Part shown: in pieces, positions 7,420-13,931 of the stretch | Layout of the letters: each line of letters begins with the position of its first letter | Position numbering within the stretch: the stretch's first letter is position 1 | Origin: Opitutia bacterium | Lineage (GTDB): Bacteria; Verrucomicrobiota; Verrucomicrobiia; Opitutales; Seribacteraceae | Direction: 5' to 3' | NCBI GenBank assembly: GCA_002692605.1 | Contig: NZLE01000033.1 | Location: forward strand, 25,561-40,256 | DNA length: 14,696 nt | Notes under the pieces: generated by a model | What the model was told of the DNA's origin: nothing | Seen by the model: only the letters and a program-made list of their open reading frames with translations | The model's database searches: none | Position numbers and translations under genes: made by a program

Positions 7420-8235
7420 ATGAATCAACTGTTTGACCTAAACGGAAAAGTCATCGTAGTGACGGGGGCTACCGGAATCCTGGCCGGGGGTGCCGCCAAA
7501 TACCTTCAGCAAAACGGGGCGAAAGTCATATATCTTGGCAGAAATCAGGAACGCGTCGACAAGGCGATCTCGGAAGCGAACGAGATCTCCCAAGACTGCA
7601 TGGGGTTGACCTGTGACGTACTTGACGAAAGAGGGTTAAAGGAAGGCTATGAGGCAGTTCTTTCCCGCTTTGGACGAATTGATGCATTGATCAACGGAGC
7701 AGGGGGAAATATGCCCGGGGCAACCATTGGTCCGGACAAGGAAATTTTCGATCTGGATCTCGATGACTACGCAAAGGTCATGGATCTTAACCTGAAAGGC
7801 ACGGTAATCCCGACGCTGACCTTCGCACAAGCCTTCAAGGAGCAAAAGTCAGGTTGCGTAATCAATTTCTCATCCATGTCTTCCACGCAAGCCCTTACCC
7901 GCGTTCTGGGTTACTCGAACGCGAAGGCGGCAATCGACAACTTCACCCGGTGGATGGCAACTGAAATGGCTTCAAAATACGGTGATGGGATTCGAGTGAA
8001 TGCAGTGGCTCCTGGATTTTTCATCTCCAAACAGAACAAAGCTCTTCTGACCAACGAAGACGGCTCTTTCACCGAAAGAGGGCAGCAAGTCATCAACAAG
8101 ACACCCTTCCGCAGATTCGGAAAACAGGAGGAAATTTACGGTGCAATCCATTATCTGATCTCAGATTCATCCTCTTTCGTGACCGGTACCGTTTTAGCCG
8201 TGGATGGGGGCTTTTCCTGTTTTTGCGGAGTTTAG
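7420..8235 (+). CDS. SDR-family oxidoreductase, D-mannonate/fructuronate reductase-like
   Basis: 271 residues, a classical short-chain dehydrogenase. The cofactor loop is VVTGATGILAGG (13-24), where the third Gly of TGxxxGxG is replaced as in Bacillus-type UxuB/YjmF D-mannonate oxidoreductases. INGAGGNMPGAT (91-102) follows, then the catalytic tetrad Asn124 (MDLNLKG), Ser152, Tyr165 and Lys169 (YSNAK). VNAVAPGFF (193-201) and the C-terminal VTGTVLAVDGGFS complete the fold. The reaction would be NAD(P)-dependent reduction of a keto-hexonate or its reverse. Alongside a KDG-type kinase this suggests uronate catabolism; a mannonate dehydratase is not in the window. It precedes the regulator gene by 29 nt. 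Other sugar or sugar-acid substrates remain possible. Confidence 0.88.
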   Translation: MNQLFDLNGKVIVVTGATGILAGGAAKYLQQNGAKVIYLGRNQERVDKAISEANEISQDCMGLTCDVLDERGLKEGYEAVLSRFGRIDALINGAGGNMPGATIGPDKEIFDLDLDDYAKVMDLNLKGTVIPTLTFAQAFKEQKSGCVINFSSMSSTQALTRVLGYSNAKAAIDNFTRWMATEMASKYGDGIRVNAVAPGFFISKQNKALLTNEDGSFTERGQQVINKTPFRRFGKQEEIYGAIHYLISDSSSFVTGTVLAVDGGFSCFCGV

Positions 8236-8264
8236 CTTGCCGACACAACAGGATGGGTCCAGTC

Positions 8265-9317
8265 ATGAAGGCAAAGTACTACTCAACCGCCGAATTGGCG
8301 GAAAGGACAGGAACGTCCAGGCAAGTTGTATCAGCAATCATAAACGAAAATTGGAAGCAAAAGAGAATTTCCCAGGCCACTTATGAGCGTATCACCAAGG
8401 CAATGGACGAACTCGGTTTCGTCCCGGATCGCACGGCCATTTCATTAAGGAAAGAAAACAGGAACACGGTGGGACTGCTTTGTCATGGCCCACTTTACTC
8501 TCATACGCTGGTTGCTCTCGAAAAGCTCAATCACTATTTCCTTCAATCGAAAAAGTCCGTTGAGATGCACGTCAGTTCGGCGGGTGGACTTACTCAGGCA
8601 ATACGGGAAATGATGGGGCATCGGGTCGAGAGCATTATCATTTTCCTGAGTCCGATGCTGGAGAGTTTTGGCGGAAAGGACCTAAGAGACAAATCCCTTC
8701 ATCGGCTTCTTCGCGTGGTACCCAACTTCATCTACAACTTCCCCTTCGAAGTGCATGAGCAGAAAGTCGAGGAGCAGTTTCTGAGCGGAGGAAGTCAACT
8801 GATCGGTTTCTCCCGCATGCAAGCCTACAAACCCTTCCTTGAGCACCTCCTCAAGAAAGATTCGAAAGCTATTCTCATCGACGAAAAGATATCCGGACTC
8901 TTCAAGCCAGGCACCAAGATTCACGACCTTTACTCACGTTTGGACCAAGTTGAAACTTACCCTAACCCTCAAAGCGGCAATCTGGACGACAATCCCTTTC
9001 AGCTTGGAGAAAAGCTCGCCGAAGAACTGCTTCCCTCGATTCGACGGAACTCCTTCGATTACGTCGTGACCTTTTCCGATGGCATTGCCCAAGGAGTTGC
9101 CGTTTCCTTGAATCGTTTGGGAGTGCGAGTTCCCCAAGACATTGAGGTCCTTGGTTTCGACAGGATTGATTCGATCGAATACCTCAAACATCCGATTTCC
9201 ACCATTGAAGTTCCCGTTAAGGAAATGACGGGTAAACTAATCGAAGTTTTGGAAGACCGTAGCTCGGGCAACTCGTCGCATCGACTTTCGGCGAAATTGC
9301 ATCTTCGACGAGAATAA
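8265..9317 (+). CDS. LacI-family transcriptional regulator
   Basis: 350 residues from the ATG at 8265. In-frame TTG at 8223 and ATG at 8253 exist, but 8265 has an AGGATGG 8 nt upstream and starts right at the helix-turn-helix. Residues 7-26 (from STAELAERTGTSRQVVSAI) form the HTH, followed by a degenerate hinge helix near ELGFVPDRTAISLRKENR. The rest is a periplasmic-binding-protein-like effector domain: NTVGLLCHG opens it, and VVTFSDGIAQGVAVSLNRLG with EVLGFDRIDSIEYL near the end are typical. As the last operon gene it is likely an autoregulated local regulator that senses a sugar or sugar-acid intermediate. Middle segments are diverged from the standard family, so the ligand cannot be predicted. 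Confidence 0.92.
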   Translation: MKAKYYSTAELAERTGTSRQVVSAIINENWKQKRISQATYERITKAMDELGFVPDRTAISLRKENRNTVGLLCHGPLYSHTLVALEKLNHYFLQSKKSVEMHVSSAGGLTQAIREMMGHRVESIIIFLSPMLESFGGKDLRDKSLHRLLRVVPNFIYNFPFEVHEQKVEEQFLSGGSQLIGFSRMQAYKPFLEHLLKKDSKAILIDEKISGLFKPGTKIHDLYSRLDQVETYPNPQSGNLDDNPFQLGEKLAEELLPSIRRNSFDYVVTFSDGIAQGVAVSLNRLGVRVPQDIEVLGFDRIDSIEYLKHPISTIEVPVKEMTGKLIEVLEDRSSGNSSHRLSAKLHLRRE

Positions 9318-9330
9318 TCCTAGGGCGCCG

Positions 9331-9379
9331 ATTTTTCTCCTTTTTTTTCAAAAAAATTAAATTTTTTGTAATTTTTTTT
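9331..9379. other. A/T tract downstream of the regulator gene
   Basis: 44 of 49 bases are A or T, including runs of 8 T, 7 A, 6 T and 8 T. No stable G/C hairpin sits just before the T runs, so it is a poor intrinsic terminator for the operon. It could be a DNA-unwinding-type or curved segment, given the DnaA-box-like repeats 140 bp downstream. Confidence 0.6.
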
Positions 9380-9400
9380 CTGCGACTATCCTTATTGACG

Positions 9401-9415
9401 TTCGAGCTCCTCGAA
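9401..9415. repeat. Perfect inverted repeat TTCGAG-CTC-CTCGAA
   Basis: Two 6-bp arms (9401-9406 and 9410-9415) are separated by 3 nt, directly after TTGACG at 9395-9400. It could be an operator or a small hairpin. No T run follows, so it is not a terminator. Confidence 0.45.
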
Positions 9416-9516
9416 TTACTCCCATTTCCGAATGACTGAGCGATCTTGCCGAGTGCTTTCATTTCAGATGCATCCCTGAGGTCTTCTTTGCTGATTGCCT
9501 AAACGTTCCTCACAAG

Positions 9517-9549
9517 TTATTCACATATTATTCACATATTATTGATATA
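9517..9549. repeat. Three tandem 11-mers carrying DnaA-box-like sequences
   Basis: The units are TTATTCACATA (9517-9527), TTATTCACATA (9528-9538) and the degenerate TTATTGATATA (9539-9549). The first two contain TTATTCACA, a perfect match to the DnaA box consensus TTWTNCACA. An 11-bp period puts the sites on nearly the same helix face. The array lies just upstream of the candidate RNA promoter. It could be a DnaA-binding cluster, part of a replication origin, or an unrelated regulatory repeat. Confidence 0.65.
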
Positions 9550-9572
9550 GAGGGATTTAGGTAAAATATTTC

Positions 9573-9603
9573 TTGACTTGGGAAGGAATTGCGGTGATTA
9601 TAA
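9573..9603 (+). promoter_or_regulatory. Candidate sigma70-type promoter of the large RNA
   Basis: A TTGACT -35 element at 9573-9578 is followed after 17 nt by GATTAT (9596-9601), overlapping TTATAA (9598-9603). The sequence just upstream (9539-9572) is A/T-rich, resembling an UP element. It sits a few bases ahead of the first RNA hairpin, giving a start near 9608. The -10 match is imperfect. Confidence 0.5.
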
Positions 9604-9607
9604 GAAT

Positions 9608-10420
9608 GTTCTTTGACAGTACTGCCACTGAAACGAATCGTTCGCGGTTCGGGAAAGTGGCACTGATAATCGTTTCCTTCGGGAAATGAGAAAGGTCGAA
9701 TTCCGCTGAAGAATTCCGCTCCTTGCAGAAGTTTCCTCGGAAACCAAGTGAGGCAAAAGTCACCTCCTGAGCTGCATGGGTTCGCGCCCATGAAAACGCG
9801 AAAAGCGCAGGTGGAGCCTTTACCGATATGACCAAGGTGAAGGCAGTTATGAATGAGCGAGCCGGTCAGGTCCGAACATTCAAGCGGCGTCGAAAGACAC
9901 GGTCGTTTCCGCGACTATTCAGCAAGCGATTCCAGGAGTGGGCGCAGGTAATGAGCGCTCGTGGTTTTTTCGGAAATCATACTCAAGGAAACGTGTGAAC
10001 TGAAGTTGTAAGACTTCAAGTTATCAGGAATCGTGACTTACATCACGATTTGCGTTACCCCACAACGACCTGAGAAGAATTGGCGAGACCCGTCATGAGG
10101 AAAGGAAAACCGGCTTGCCGGGGGTCTGGAACTCAGAGGTGCGGAGCATCCAAACGGTAACCGATGCAAAGCCCAGTGACGAAAACGACCGCAAGGAAGA
10201 ATTCGTTGCCAAGAAGCCATCCTTCAATAATTCGTTTCAGTCCAAAAAATTGAATCGACGGCCCTGTCATGAGGCCGAAAACGCAGGCATACCCTTGCGA
10301 ATGGCGTCGGGGAGTCAACAGCCGATCAAGCGCCTAATGTTGATATCCGGGAACGAGCGTGTGGCGAGCGCCGTCCCATCCTTTTAAGGGCTCGGAGCCT
10401 TGTGTTCCGAGCCCTTTTTG
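9608..10420 (+). ncRNA. Candidate large structured noncoding RNA, about 810 nt, unrecognised class
   Basis: No convincing gene lies here, but hairpins fill the region. Main helices: 9623-9629/9656-9662 enclosing 9634-9640/9645-9651 with a UUCG loop; 9673-9677/9682-9686 with a C(UUCG)G loop; 9719-9725 and 9731-9735 with 9740-9748 and 9750-9752; a junction closed by 9761-9765/9809-9813 holding 9775-9780/9787-9792; a 9-bp stem 9816-9824/9836-9844; 9998-10006/10013-10022; 8 bp at 10029-10036/10043-10050; nested 10068-10074/10132-10140, 10086-10091/10122-10127 and 10110-10113/10118-10121; 10141-10144/10189-10192; 10223-10228/10249-10254; 10256-10260/10305-10309; 10315-10320/10338-10343; 10349-10360/10368-10377. 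Pairs such as T9638-G9647, T9821-G9839 and T10360-G10368 work only as G-U, favouring the + strand. An intrinsic terminator closes it. I do not recognise the class. Confidence 0.72.
10388..10419 (+). terminator. Intrinsic terminator of the large RNA
   Basis: A perfect 9-bp stem GGGCTCGGA (10388-10396) / TCCGAGCCC (10406-10414) with a 9-nt loop is followed by five T (10415-10419), then G and TTT. On the opposite strand the hairpin is followed by TTAAAAGG, a weak tail, so it mainly serves the + strand. It may also help end the EamA transcript, whose stop codon is 11 nt away. Confidence 0.9.
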
Positions 10421-10425
10421 TTTGC

Positions 10426-11295
10426 TCACTTCGGAGATGCTTTCTTGGAGGAAGTGAGCCAAACGGAGAATGCGATCGTCGATCCCCCCAAAAGGAGTCG
10501 AATCATTTGATTTCGCTGAATTTCTACGATTTCCCCAAAAACGAAAAGGGAACAAAGTACGGCAAGGGGCACCACCGCGTTATTGAAGGCGGCCAAAACC
10601 CCAGCATTGGATTTGGTTGCGCCTTTGTTCCAAAGAAAGAAGCCCAGCCCCGAAGCCACCAAGCCAAGATACAGAATGGCTTGCAACTCCGACGCGTTGA
10701 TTGAAAAAGCGTTTCTTTCGCTGAGGAAAAGCATGACCGTTGTCGCGCAAACGCAACCTCCCAAGACCAGCAAACCAAAGACCTCTCGATCATGAATTCG
10801 TTCGTTCAGGAATTTCCATTCCCTGTACCTGACCTGCCCATAGGCAAAGGAAATCCCGGCGCACTGCATCAAGACGAACCCGGTCCAAAAATCCCCCGAG
10901 GGTAATTCCTTGGCCTTGAGGATGGCGGCGCCAAGCACCGAAAGTATGGCGGAAAAGAGGTATCGTTTCGAAAACGCCCTCTGCCTCAGGTCATGAATAA
11001 GGACCACATAGAGAGGAGTCAGAATCGAGAAGATGGCCACCTGATGAGAAGCCAAATAACGAAAGGCTTGCATATAGCAGACGTACATCAGTCCGAACTG
11101 AACGAATCCACAGAAAAAAAGTACGCGAAGATCGGATTTCAAGATCTTGCCTGGTCGAAGGAAGGGCAGGAAGAGTAAGCTGGCGCATCCGAGTCGAAGA
11201 GTAGAGACCAGGAACGAATCGACCTCCGACAAGACGTTCCCGACCAAGCCGAACGAGAAGGCCCAGATCAGGGAGACGAGGGCAAGGTAGATCAT
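10426..11295 (-). CDS. EamA/DMT-superfamily membrane transporter
   Basis: 289 residues made almost entirely of hydrophobic segments, consistent with about ten membrane helices in two EamA repeats. Repeat 1 starts at residue 1 (LALVSLIWAFSFGL) and includes the YLASHQVAIFSILTPLYVVL helix. Repeat 2 contains ASGLGFFLWNKGATKSNAGV and AAFNNAVVPLAVLCSLFVFGE, the usual pore-helix and Pro-Glu pattern of the second half. The C-terminal tail SSKKASPK is cytosolic. Members export amino acids, nucleotides, amines or carboxylates across the inner membrane; substrate cannot be inferred. It starts 33 nt after the TonB-dependent receptor stop on the same strand, so the two are probably co-transcribed, although they act in different membranes. 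Upstream composition shifts sharply at the receptor gene. Confidence 0.9.
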   Translation of the reverse strand: MIYLALVSLIWAFSFGLVGNVLSEVDSFLVSTLRLGCASLLFLPFLRPGKILKSDLRVLFFCGFVQFGLMYVCYMQAFRYLASHQVAIFSILTPLYVVLIHDLRQRAFSKRYLFSAILSVLGAAILKAKELPSGDFWTGFVLMQCAGISFAYGQVRYREWKFLNERIHDREVFGLLVLGGCVCATTVMLFLSERNAFSINASELQAILYLGLVASGLGFFLWNKGATKSNAGVLAAFNNAVVPLAVLCSLFVFGEIVEIQRNQMIRLLLGGSTIAFSVWLTSSKKASPK

Positions 11296-11328
11296 AAGCT
11301 CAACTCGCCCGAAGATTAGTCAAAAAAC

Positions 11329-13191
11329 TTACCAACTATAGGTTCCGCCAAGCGAAAACTGATCTCCCCGGCCCGGCGTACCCGGAATATCCTGAAAATC
11401 CTCATCCCAAGGCTTGTCGTAAGCAATGAACAGTTCCAAATCTTCGATTTGAGCGGGATAATAACTTGCTGCGATATGGCTTAGAAGCAATTTGTGTGGC
11501 CCTTGATCCCTGTCCAGGGTTTTTCTTTGCTTCCTCCACTCATTATCCAAGCGCACTTCGATCGCTGAAATTGGGTTCCAAATCAAACCCAAAGTAGCTC
11601 GATGCTCAGGGAAATTCAAAGCATAGATGCTTCTCGTAATGTTGGGGTCTCCGTAGTTTTCATCCTTTTGGAGAAAGGTGTAACTGCCAATAGTTTGGAA
11701 ATTCTGCCAGCTTTTAGAGGCAATAAGTTCAAAACCGTAGGTTTCGATATCAACGTGCTTAGCCGACCTGTTGTTTGCAGCGTCGTACACCCAATCCACC
11801 AGGTCATCATCCCAACGTTTGAAAATGGCACCAGAAAATTTCCATTTGGAATTCGAGGTTTCATAGCCAAGTTCAAGGTTCCTGGATGAACCGCGTCGAA
11901 GATTAGGATCTCCGGTAAAACCTAGCGCTTGGGCCAAAGCAGTGTAACCTAAGACTTGAGTAGTCTCAGCGTATGAAAAATAAAGATCCTCTGAACCAAA
12001 AACTCTATTTGACCGCTTCCAACGAATTTCTGCGATTGGGGAAATTTTTGAAGAATCCCTATTCGAATCGTCAAATGACGCTCCCGCTTGAAAGGTTACA
12101 GTCTCTAAGTCGTTTAAAAATTCTTTGTACTGAGGCACCAAAGTAAGTTTATAGTAGTCTCTTTTGTTGAAAGGAACGGCACTTGTTGTCTCGATTTGAT
12201 CAGAAGTAAGGTGGCCTGAGTAATTGAATCCCAATTCCGCATTTAACCCATGAAATCCTGAAACCGCGACTCCATTGACTTCGGTTTCATGAAAAGCCTG
12301 ATAAAACGTGGGGTTATCCCTTCGGAGTATGAAATGATCCGAAAGACGGCGGTGAAAGACACTCGCTTCCCAAAAGCTTGCGGAGTCATACTCCAGATGA
12401 TGATTGAGCACGATCAGGCGTGTCTGAATGTCTTCGGTCTCCCGGTTCGCCGCCTCATTTCCCGTGTACATGCCAGGAAGTCCAAAAAATTTATCCTGAT
12501 AGCCAAAAACCAAATCAGTTTGGGAATCTGGGCCAAGCAGTTGAATTCTACCGGATGTTCGGTCTAGTGAATGATCTCCAAAGGATATGGTGCCATCGCT
12601 TTCGGAACGAGAGCTTTCGATTTCCGCACCCCATGACCAGTCTTCCGAATCTCCATAACGGCCAACCCAGGCGTTATGTATTCTTTGGAAATTCAAATTG
12701 TGATCACCACCTCCAGCAGTAATGCTTCCCCTTTTGGTAATCTCACTCCATTTGTAGGACACAGTGCCTACAGTAGTGTTAAACCCTTTTAAAGCATTGC
12801 CTGCTCCTGTAAGAACATCGGGTTCTCCAAGCATCTCTGGTGCAATTGGCAGTTCAGTCGAGTAGTGACCAGTCTGCGGGTCAAGCAAAGTGGCACTGCC
12901 AAGCTGAATGCCTGTTTCCTCAAAAATTCCTCCCCGCACATTGAGATCCCCCTGGGCTTCGACCATATTTCGTGACTGCATGTCCACACGTGGATCAAAA
13001 TCCAAATTGGAGATAGGGGATTCATAGGTTGTCACGGGGCGTTTATTGGCGGTTTCCTGAGCGAATACGGAAAGAGTCGGCAAGGTACCCGCAACCTTAT
13101 CACTTGATTGGTTCTTGTCATTCTGGCCGAAAACAGAGACGAGCAAGACAGGCATTAATATGAAATGAAGCAGGCAAGAATGGGCACGCAT
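11329..13191 (-). CDS. TonB-dependent outer-membrane receptor
   Basis: 620 residues, small for the family but close to BtuB size. Residues 1-22 are a signal peptide ending FG before QNDKN. A TonB-box-like segment, LPTLSVFAQ, lies near residue 37. The plug domain covers roughly residues 55-165, with GDLNVRGGIFEETGIQLG, a DP..GHYSTELPI segment and DVLTGAGNALKG, as in siderophore, cobalamin and carbohydrate receptors. The rest is a series of alternating amphipathic strands forming a 22-strand barrel, ending FSLGGTYSW with the aromatic C-terminal residue that the BAM machinery recognises. It takes up a scarce or large ligand using TonB energy. No SusD-like partner or B12 riboswitch is seen. Its middle part is clearly A/T-richer than neighbouring genes, hinting at transfer. 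Confidence 0.92.
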   Translation of the reverse strand: MRAHSCLLHFILMPVLLVSVFGQNDKNQSSDKVAGTLPTLSVFAQETANKRPVTTYESPISNLDFDPRVDMQSRNMVEAQGDLNVRGGIFEETGIQLGSATLLDPQTGHYSTELPIAPEMLGEPDVLTGAGNALKGFNTTVGTVSYKWSEITKRGSITAGGGDHNLNFQRIHNAWVGRYGDSEDWSWGAEIESSRSESDGTISFGDHSLDRTSGRIQLLGPDSQTDLVFGYQDKFFGLPGMYTGNEAANRETEDIQTRLIVLNHHLEYDSASFWEASVFHRRLSDHFILRRDNPTFYQAFHETEVNGVAVSGFHGLNAELGFNYSGHLTSDQIETTSAVPFNKRDYYKLTLVPQYKEFLNDLETVTFQAGASFDDSNRDSSKISPIAEIRWKRSNRVFGSEDLYFSYAETTQVLGYTALAQALGFTGDPNLRRGSSRNLELGYETSNSKWKFSGAIFKRWDDDLVDWVYDAANNRSAKHVDIETYGFELIASKSWQNFQTIGSYTFLQKDENYGDPNITRSIYALNFPEHRATLGLIWNPISAIEVRLDNEWRKQRKTLDRDQGPHKLLLSHIAASYYPAQIEDLELFIAYDKPWDEDFQDIPGTPGRGDQFSLGGTYSW

Positions 13192-13419
13192 TCTCCCTTA
13201 AAAACAAAATATCAAAGGAGATTCAATCGTTAATAAGACATTTCATAAGAATTAACAATTGCCCGAAGTCCACAAGCATGGAACTCGCTTGCAGGACGAA
13301 CGGATTCGACTTGGCTTGCCGAAACCTCGTTACTCCTATTCCTTATCGGAAAGATTGAGTTTGAGCAATGAAGATCCGTAATCGCATCGCGACAATCCGC
13401 GCAGGGGAGAGGCAAGGGC
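13192..13419. promoter_or_regulatory. Divergent region between the TonB receptor and msrA
   Basis: This 228-bp spacer must hold promoters for both genes. On the receptor strand it contains a hairpin at 13269-13296 (stems 13269-13271/13294-13296 and 13273-13277/13287-13291, 9-nt loop). Nearer the receptor lies an inverted repeat GTTAAT...ATTAAC (13229-13234 and 13251-13256, 16-nt spacer), the kind of site a repressor could bind. On the msrA side a GGGGAGAGG stands about 8 nt before the ATG as a strong Shine-Dalgarno. No known riboswitch motif was recognised. Confidence 0.4.
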
Positions 13420-13911
13420 ATGAATCCTGAAAATCCGGCTTCGGAGGAAATTTATTTGGCGGGGGGATGTCTTTGGGGAGTTCAGGAATTCGTCCGTCAT
13501 TTGCCCGGGGTTACCCTTACGGAGGCGGGTAGGGCGAACGGCACGGAGTGTGATTTGAATGCCGATTATGACGGTTATGCCGAATGCGTACGCACTCGGT
13601 TTTCCTCAACGGAATTGAGCATTCCGGAACTGATGAGCTACTTTTTTGAAATCATTGATCCTTACAGCCTGAACCGACAGGGCCCCGATATCGGATTGAA
13701 ATACCGCACGGGCGTGTACAGCAAGAACCCAAACCACCTGAGGGAAGCGAGGGACTTCATCGATGCCCGCGAGGATTCCAACCGCATCGTAGTGGAGGTT
13801 TTGCCTTTGCTTTTCTATGTCAGAAGTGCTGAGGAGCACCAGGACCGCTTGACCAAATGCCCGGATGAGAAATGCCACATCCCCAAAGAAGTTCTCTTTA
13901 GGTACCGGTAA
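13420..13911 (+). CDS. msrA: Peptide-methionine (S)-S-oxide reductase MsrA
   Basis: 163 residues. The active-site motif is YLAGGCLWG (12-20), with catalytic Cys17; Leu replaces the Phe of the common GCFWG. Further MsrA blocks are YDGYAECVRTRF (50-61), matching the GHAEVVxVxYD region though His is Tyr here, IIDPYSLNRQGPDIGLKYRTG (the substrate-binding QGxDxGxxYR block, near residues 78-98), and SAEEHQD before the C-terminus. Cys147 and Cys152 near the end are candidate resolving cysteines for thioredoxin-linked recycling. The cytosolic enzyme reduces the S epimer of oxidised methionine in proteins. It is preceded by one of the few clear Shine-Dalgarno sequences in the window and converges with the sulfatase gene. 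The assignment is firm; the motif changes mark a divergent subgroup. Confidence 0.93.
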   Translation: MNPENPASEEIYLAGGCLWGVQEFVRHLPGVTLTEAGRANGTECDLNADYDGYAECVRTRFSSTELSIPELMSYFFEIIDPYSLNRQGPDIGLKYRTGVYSKNPNHLREARDFIDAREDSNRIVVEVLPLLFYVRSAEEHQDRLTKCPDEKCHIPKEVLFRYR

Positions 13912-13931
13912 TGCCGGACCGTTCACTCAAA

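Noticed and set aside
9331..9379. T-runs after the LacI-family gene as an intrinsic terminator
   Set aside because: No stable stem lies immediately before the T-runs; the only possible stem has a loop of over 30 nt.
9557..9835. Minus-strand frame of 92 residues upstream of the RNA core
   Set aside because: No family resemblance; another minus-strand frame overlaps it, and the hairpin-rich + strand explains the sequence better.
9864..9874. GGTCAGGTCCG, identical to part of the SRP 4.5S RNA apical domain
   Set aside because: The GGAA tetraloop and the GGA that closes it are absent and the matching 3' strand is missing, so it is not an SRP RNA.
10097..10104. GAGGAAAG, as in the conserved CR-I of RNase P RNA
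   Set aside because: The following bases do not continue the motif, and none of the other RNase P conserved regions is present.
10133..10318. A minus-strand frame encoding a short hydrophobic peptide (about 45 residues from an internal ATG)
   Set aside because: It looks like one membrane segment, as a small toxin might, but lacks a ribosome site and promoter and lies antisense to structured RNA.
10115..10387. A 90-residue + strand open frame (TTG start) ending right before the terminator
   Set aside because: It has no Shine-Dalgarno, a poor start codon, no recognisable protein pattern and runs through several stems of the RNA. The stop beside the terminator is worth remembering, but a small protein is less likely than RNA.
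13192..13419. Possible cobalamin riboswitch ahead of the BtuB-sized TonB receptor
   Set aside because: Neither the B12 box nor the conserved core of the cobalamin aptamer is found on either strand.
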